Below, in pieces: positions 5,713 to 7,847 of a stretch of 7,847 nucleotides of DNA. The notes below the pieces were generated by a model. It searched no databases and was not told the DNA's origin. It worked only from the letters and a program-made list of their open reading frames with translations. This DNA comes from Acidobacteriota bacterium. GTDB lineage: Bacteria; Acidobacteriota; Vicinamibacteria; Vicinamibacterales; UBA2999. A program made the translations under genes and the position numbers. How positions within the stretch are numbered: the first letter of the stretch is position 1; each line of letters opens with the position of its first letter. The DNA lies in contig JADZBZ010000011.1 in the NCBI GenBank assembly GCA_020851835.1, positions 1 to 7,847 on the forward strand, given 5' to 3'.

Positions 5713-7018
5713 AGGCGCGCGGGTCGTCGACCCCGCCAACCTCGTCGACGGTCAGTACGACGTGCTGATCGATGGCGAGCGCATCGCCCAGATAGGTCGC
5801 GAGCTGCCCGTCGATCTGGCCGATGGAGGCGAAGTGCTCGACCTGCCGCCGGGCCTCGTGCTGTGCCCCGGCTTCATCGACATGCACGTGCACCTCCGCG
5901 AGCCCGGCCAGGAACACAAGGAGACGGTGGCGACCGGCGTGCTGTCGGCCGTGACGGGCGGCTTCACGGCTGTCGCCTGCATGCCCAACACCAGGCCCGT
6001 GAACGACAACGCGAGCGTGACCCAGCTCATCCTGCAGAAGGCTCGCGAAGCCAACCTCGCGCGCGTCTACCCCATCGGCGCCGTCTCGCGCGGGCAGAAG
6101 GGCGAGGAACTGGCCGACATCGCCGAACTGCACGAGGCCGGCTGCGTCGCGGTCACCGACGACGGGCTGCCCATCGCGACGGCGCTGCTGGCCCGGCGCG
6201 CGTTGGAGTACACGAGCATGTTCGGCATGCCGGTCATCGAGCACTGCGAGGACCAGTCGCTCAAGGGTGAGGGCGTGGCGCACGAAGGCCCGGTGGCCGC
6301 GTCGCTCGGACTGCGCGGCATCCCCGGTGTTGCCGAGGCCATCACGGCCGGCCGAGACATCCTGCTCGCGGAGATGACCGGGGGGCACGTGCACATCGCC
6401 CACATGAGCGCCTGGACGACGCTCGAGGCCGTGCGGCAGGGCAAGAGCCGCGGTGTCCGGGTTACCGCCGAGGTATGCCCTCACCACTTCACGCTCACCG
6501 ACGACCTGCTGGCGGCGCCGGTGCCCTACGACACGAATGCGAAGATGAACCCGCCGCTGCGCGAGGCGCGAGACCGCGACGCGATGCTCGCCGGCATCGT
6601 GGACGGCAGCGTCGACGTGATTGCCACCGACCACGCGCCCCACCACTACGACGAAAAGAACGTCGAGTTCGATCGCGCGCCATTTGGCATCGTCGGGCTC
6701 GAGACCGCCGTGTCCATCGCCCTGGACCGGCTGGTCCGGCCGGGGCTGATCCGCCTCCCGCGGCTCGTGGAGCTGATGTCGGTGAACCCGGCGCGCGTGC
6801 TCAACGTGCCGGGCGGATCGCTCGCGCCTGGCGCGGTGGCCGACATCACCGTGCTGGCGCCCACCCTGCCGGTGACGATCGACCGCGCCGCGCTCCGCAG
6901 CAAGTCGAAGAACACGCCATATCATGGATGGTCGTTCACGGGTGGCGTCGCCGCCACCTTCGTGGCAGGACGGCTCGTGTTCGCCAACCCGGCGTCGGGA
7001 TGGCCCGGCAGAGGCTGA
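5696..7018 (+). CDS. pyrC: Dihydroorotase, class I (PyrC, amidohydrolase family)
   Basis: PyrC reversibly cyclises carbamoyl-aspartate to dihydroorotate at a zinc centre. The 440-residue protein has a beta-sandwich start (MKRLLRGARVVDP), then the amidohydrolase barrel with PGFIDMHVHLREPG (58-71; His64, His66), CMPNTRPVND (95-104), AVTDDG (152-157) with Asp156, VIEHCED (180-186) with His183, HIAHMSAW (233-240) with His236, and VIATDHAPHHYDEK (308-321) with Asp312. Asp at the bridging position rather than carboxylated Lys, plus length near 440, fits the class I bacterial enzyme (Aquifex type) rather than the shorter E. coli type. The metal set is complete, so it should be active and not a PyrC' pseudo-subunit. 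ATG 5696 is preferred over in-frame GTG 5684 because GGTGGAG (5683-5689) stands 6 bases before it. It overlaps pyrB by 17 bases, implying coupled translation and perhaps a PyrB-PyrC complex. No terminator is evident after it. Confidence 0.97.
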   Translation: MKRLLRGARVVDPANLVDGQYDVLIDGERIAQIGRELPVDLADGGEVLDLPPGLVLCPGFIDMHVHLREPGQEHKETVATGVLSAVTGGFTAVACMPNTRPVNDNASVTQLILQKAREANLARVYPIGAVSRGQKGEELADIAELHEAGCVAVTDDGLPIATALLARRALEYTSMFGMPVIEHCEDQSLKGEGVAHEGPVAASLGLRGIPGVAEAITAGRDILLAEMTGGHVHIAHMSAWTTLEAVRQGKSRGVRVTAEVCPHHFTLTDDLLAAPVPYDTNAKMNPPLREARDRDAMLAGIVDGSVDVIATDHAPHHYDEKNVEFDRAPFGIVGLETAVSIALDRLVRPGLIRLPRLVELMSVNPARVLNVPGGSLAPGAVADITVLAPTLPVTIDRAALRSKSKNTPYHGWSFTGGVAATFVAGRLVFANPASGWPGRG

Positions 7019-7060
7019 CGGCCGCCCCGCTCGTACAAGACTGACACCCAGCCGCGCACC

Positions 7061-7847
7061 ATGGATCTTCTCCTCTGGCGTTGGAGTACCGCGGTTCAGT
7101 TGACGTCGCTGCTGATGGTGGCGGCCTTCTTCGTCGCGCTTGCTCGATCGTCGAGCCGGGCGGAAGTGAAGTGGTGGGTGATGGCCTGGGGAGCCAATGC
7201 CGCGGCGCTCTCGGTGACCGTCTTCTACTGGTTCGCGCAACCGGCCATGTTCGGCCCGGCGGTGAGCGCGTACGCCGCCCTCAAGCTGGCGTTCGTGCTC
7301 TGGCTGCTGGAGGGCGTGTGGGCGGTGGCCCACCCCGGCACGGTGCTGCTCTCGCAGAAGACCGTCGTGACAACGGTGCTCACCTATGGGCTGGTGGGCG
7401 GTTTGCTGATCCCCTCGGTCTCAGCCCTCGGTGTCGTCCAGCACCTCGTCATGGGCGTTCTGCTCCTGGGCGCCGCCCTCGCTCGGGGCCGCGAATGGCG
7501 CCGCATCGCGTGGCTGACCAGCGGACTGATCCTGCGTGGCGGCCTGTCGCTGCTGGAGGCGGCGGCCTACTGGATCGACATCGACGGCTCCGGCCTGTTT
7601 CAGTCGGGACTCCGCGACCAGGCGCGCTGGTTGCTCTCGGCCAGCTCGTCGTTCGATGCGGGCATCGAGTGGTTCCTGGCGCTCGGCTGCGTGCTCTCGG
7701 TATCGGAGCGCGCGCAGCGCGAGCTCGTGGCGACCAACCGGTTCCTGCTGCTGGCGCAGGACAACCTGCGCCGCCTCGCCGACCGCGATCCCCTCACCGC
7801 GCTCGACAACCGACGGACGCTGCCCGACGTGTTCCGTGCCGTGCAGC
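7061..7847 (+). CDS. Membrane-anchored GGDEF (diguanylate cyclase) protein, N-terminal part (cut by window edge)
   Basis: The frame from ATG 7061 is open to the window end (262 residues). About seven hydrophobic helices (near 10-29, 37-57, 68-90, 101-121, 123-142, 146-170, 197-215) form an N-terminal membrane module of a kind not assignable by eye. A charged helix, probably a coiled-coil signalling linker (about 215-240), leads into RLADRDPLTALDNRRTL (238-254). That is the opening motif of GGDEF domains (usually DxLTGLxNRR), with Ala where Gly is common. The GGDEF catalytic loop lies beyond the edge, so cyclase activity (2 GTP to cyclic di-GMP) cannot be confirmed; a degenerate domain is possible. 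No clear ribosome site precedes the ATG. The 42-base gap after pyrC, without an evident terminator, allows read-through, but a functional link to pyrimidine synthesis is not indicated. Confidence 0.85.
   Translation, partial: MDLLLWRWSTAVQLTSLLMVAAFFVALARSSSRAEVKWWVMAWGANAAALSVTVFYWFAQPAMFGPAVSAYAALKLAFVLWLLEGVWAVAHPGTVLLSQKTVVTTVLTYGLVGGLLIPSVSALGVVQHLVMGVLLLGAALARGREWRRIAWLTSGLILRGGLSLLEAAAYWIDIDGSGLFQSGLRDQARWLLSASSSFDAGIEWFLALGCVLSVSERAQRELVATNRFLLLAQDNLRRLADRDPLTALDNRRTLPDVFRAVQ

Noticed and set aside
5684..7018. pyrC starting at GTG 5684
   Set aside because: ATG 5696 has a well-spaced ribosome site (GGTGGAG) and begins with the family's usual first strand. The GTG lies inside that ribosome site.
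5570..7333. Long leftward open frame (587 codons) opposite pyrC and the start of the GGDEF gene
   Set aside because: Same compositional bias and no motifs; the plus strand has a complete set of dihydroorotase active-site residues.
1..7847. Mobile elements, CRISPR repeats, tRNA or rRNA genes, defence or toxin genes
   Set aside because: No transposase motifs, direct-repeat arrays, terminal inverted repeats or RNA-gene signatures were seen on either strand; composition is uniform throughout.

Overview
The window is a chromosomal pyrimidine-biosynthesis (pyr) locus from a GC-rich bacterium. High GC, 1- to 17-base gene overlaps, a PyrR regulator and a class 1B (PyrDB/PyrK) dihydroorotate dehydrogenase together suggest Acidobacteriota, perhaps the Vicinamibacteria side. 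That placement is inference, and other high-GC phyla are not excluded. I see no mobile element, CRISPR array, tRNA or rRNA.

Layout. The left arm (1-2256) runs leftward: pyrK (electron-transfer subunit), pyrD (dihydroorotate dehydrogenase catalytic subunit), then pyrF (OMP decarboxylase, cut by the window edge). These genes are joined by 1- and 4-base overlaps. After a gap of only 19 bases, a rightward gene (2276-4057) encodes a membrane-anchored protein of the alkaline-phosphatase/type I phosphodiesterase superfamily. Bases 4058-4215 hold a likely terminator, an extended -10 promoter, a hairpin matching the PyrR-binding consensus, and a 12-codon leader reading frame. The right arm (4216-7018) is pyrR-pyrB-pyrC. 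A membrane-bound GGDEF (diguanylate cyclase) protein starts at 7061 and is cut by the right edge.

Function. PyrB makes carbamoyl-aspartate, PyrC cyclises it to dihydroorotate, PyrD/PyrK oxidise that to orotate, and PyrF makes UMP. No pyrE or carAB is in view. PyrR should bind the hairpin at the 5' end of its own mRNA when uridine nucleotides are plentiful. With no attenuator terminator in the leader, and a Shine-Dalgarno sequence in the 3' strand of the hairpin, control is most likely at translation initiation, as shown in mycobacteria. The left arm has no such element that I can find.

Most of the window is a conventional biosynthetic locus. The points most worth a second look are the PyrR hairpin and leader-peptide arrangement, the AlkP-superfamily protein that seems to have lost its nucleophile and one metal site, and the 19-base divergent region with overlapping -10-like elements.
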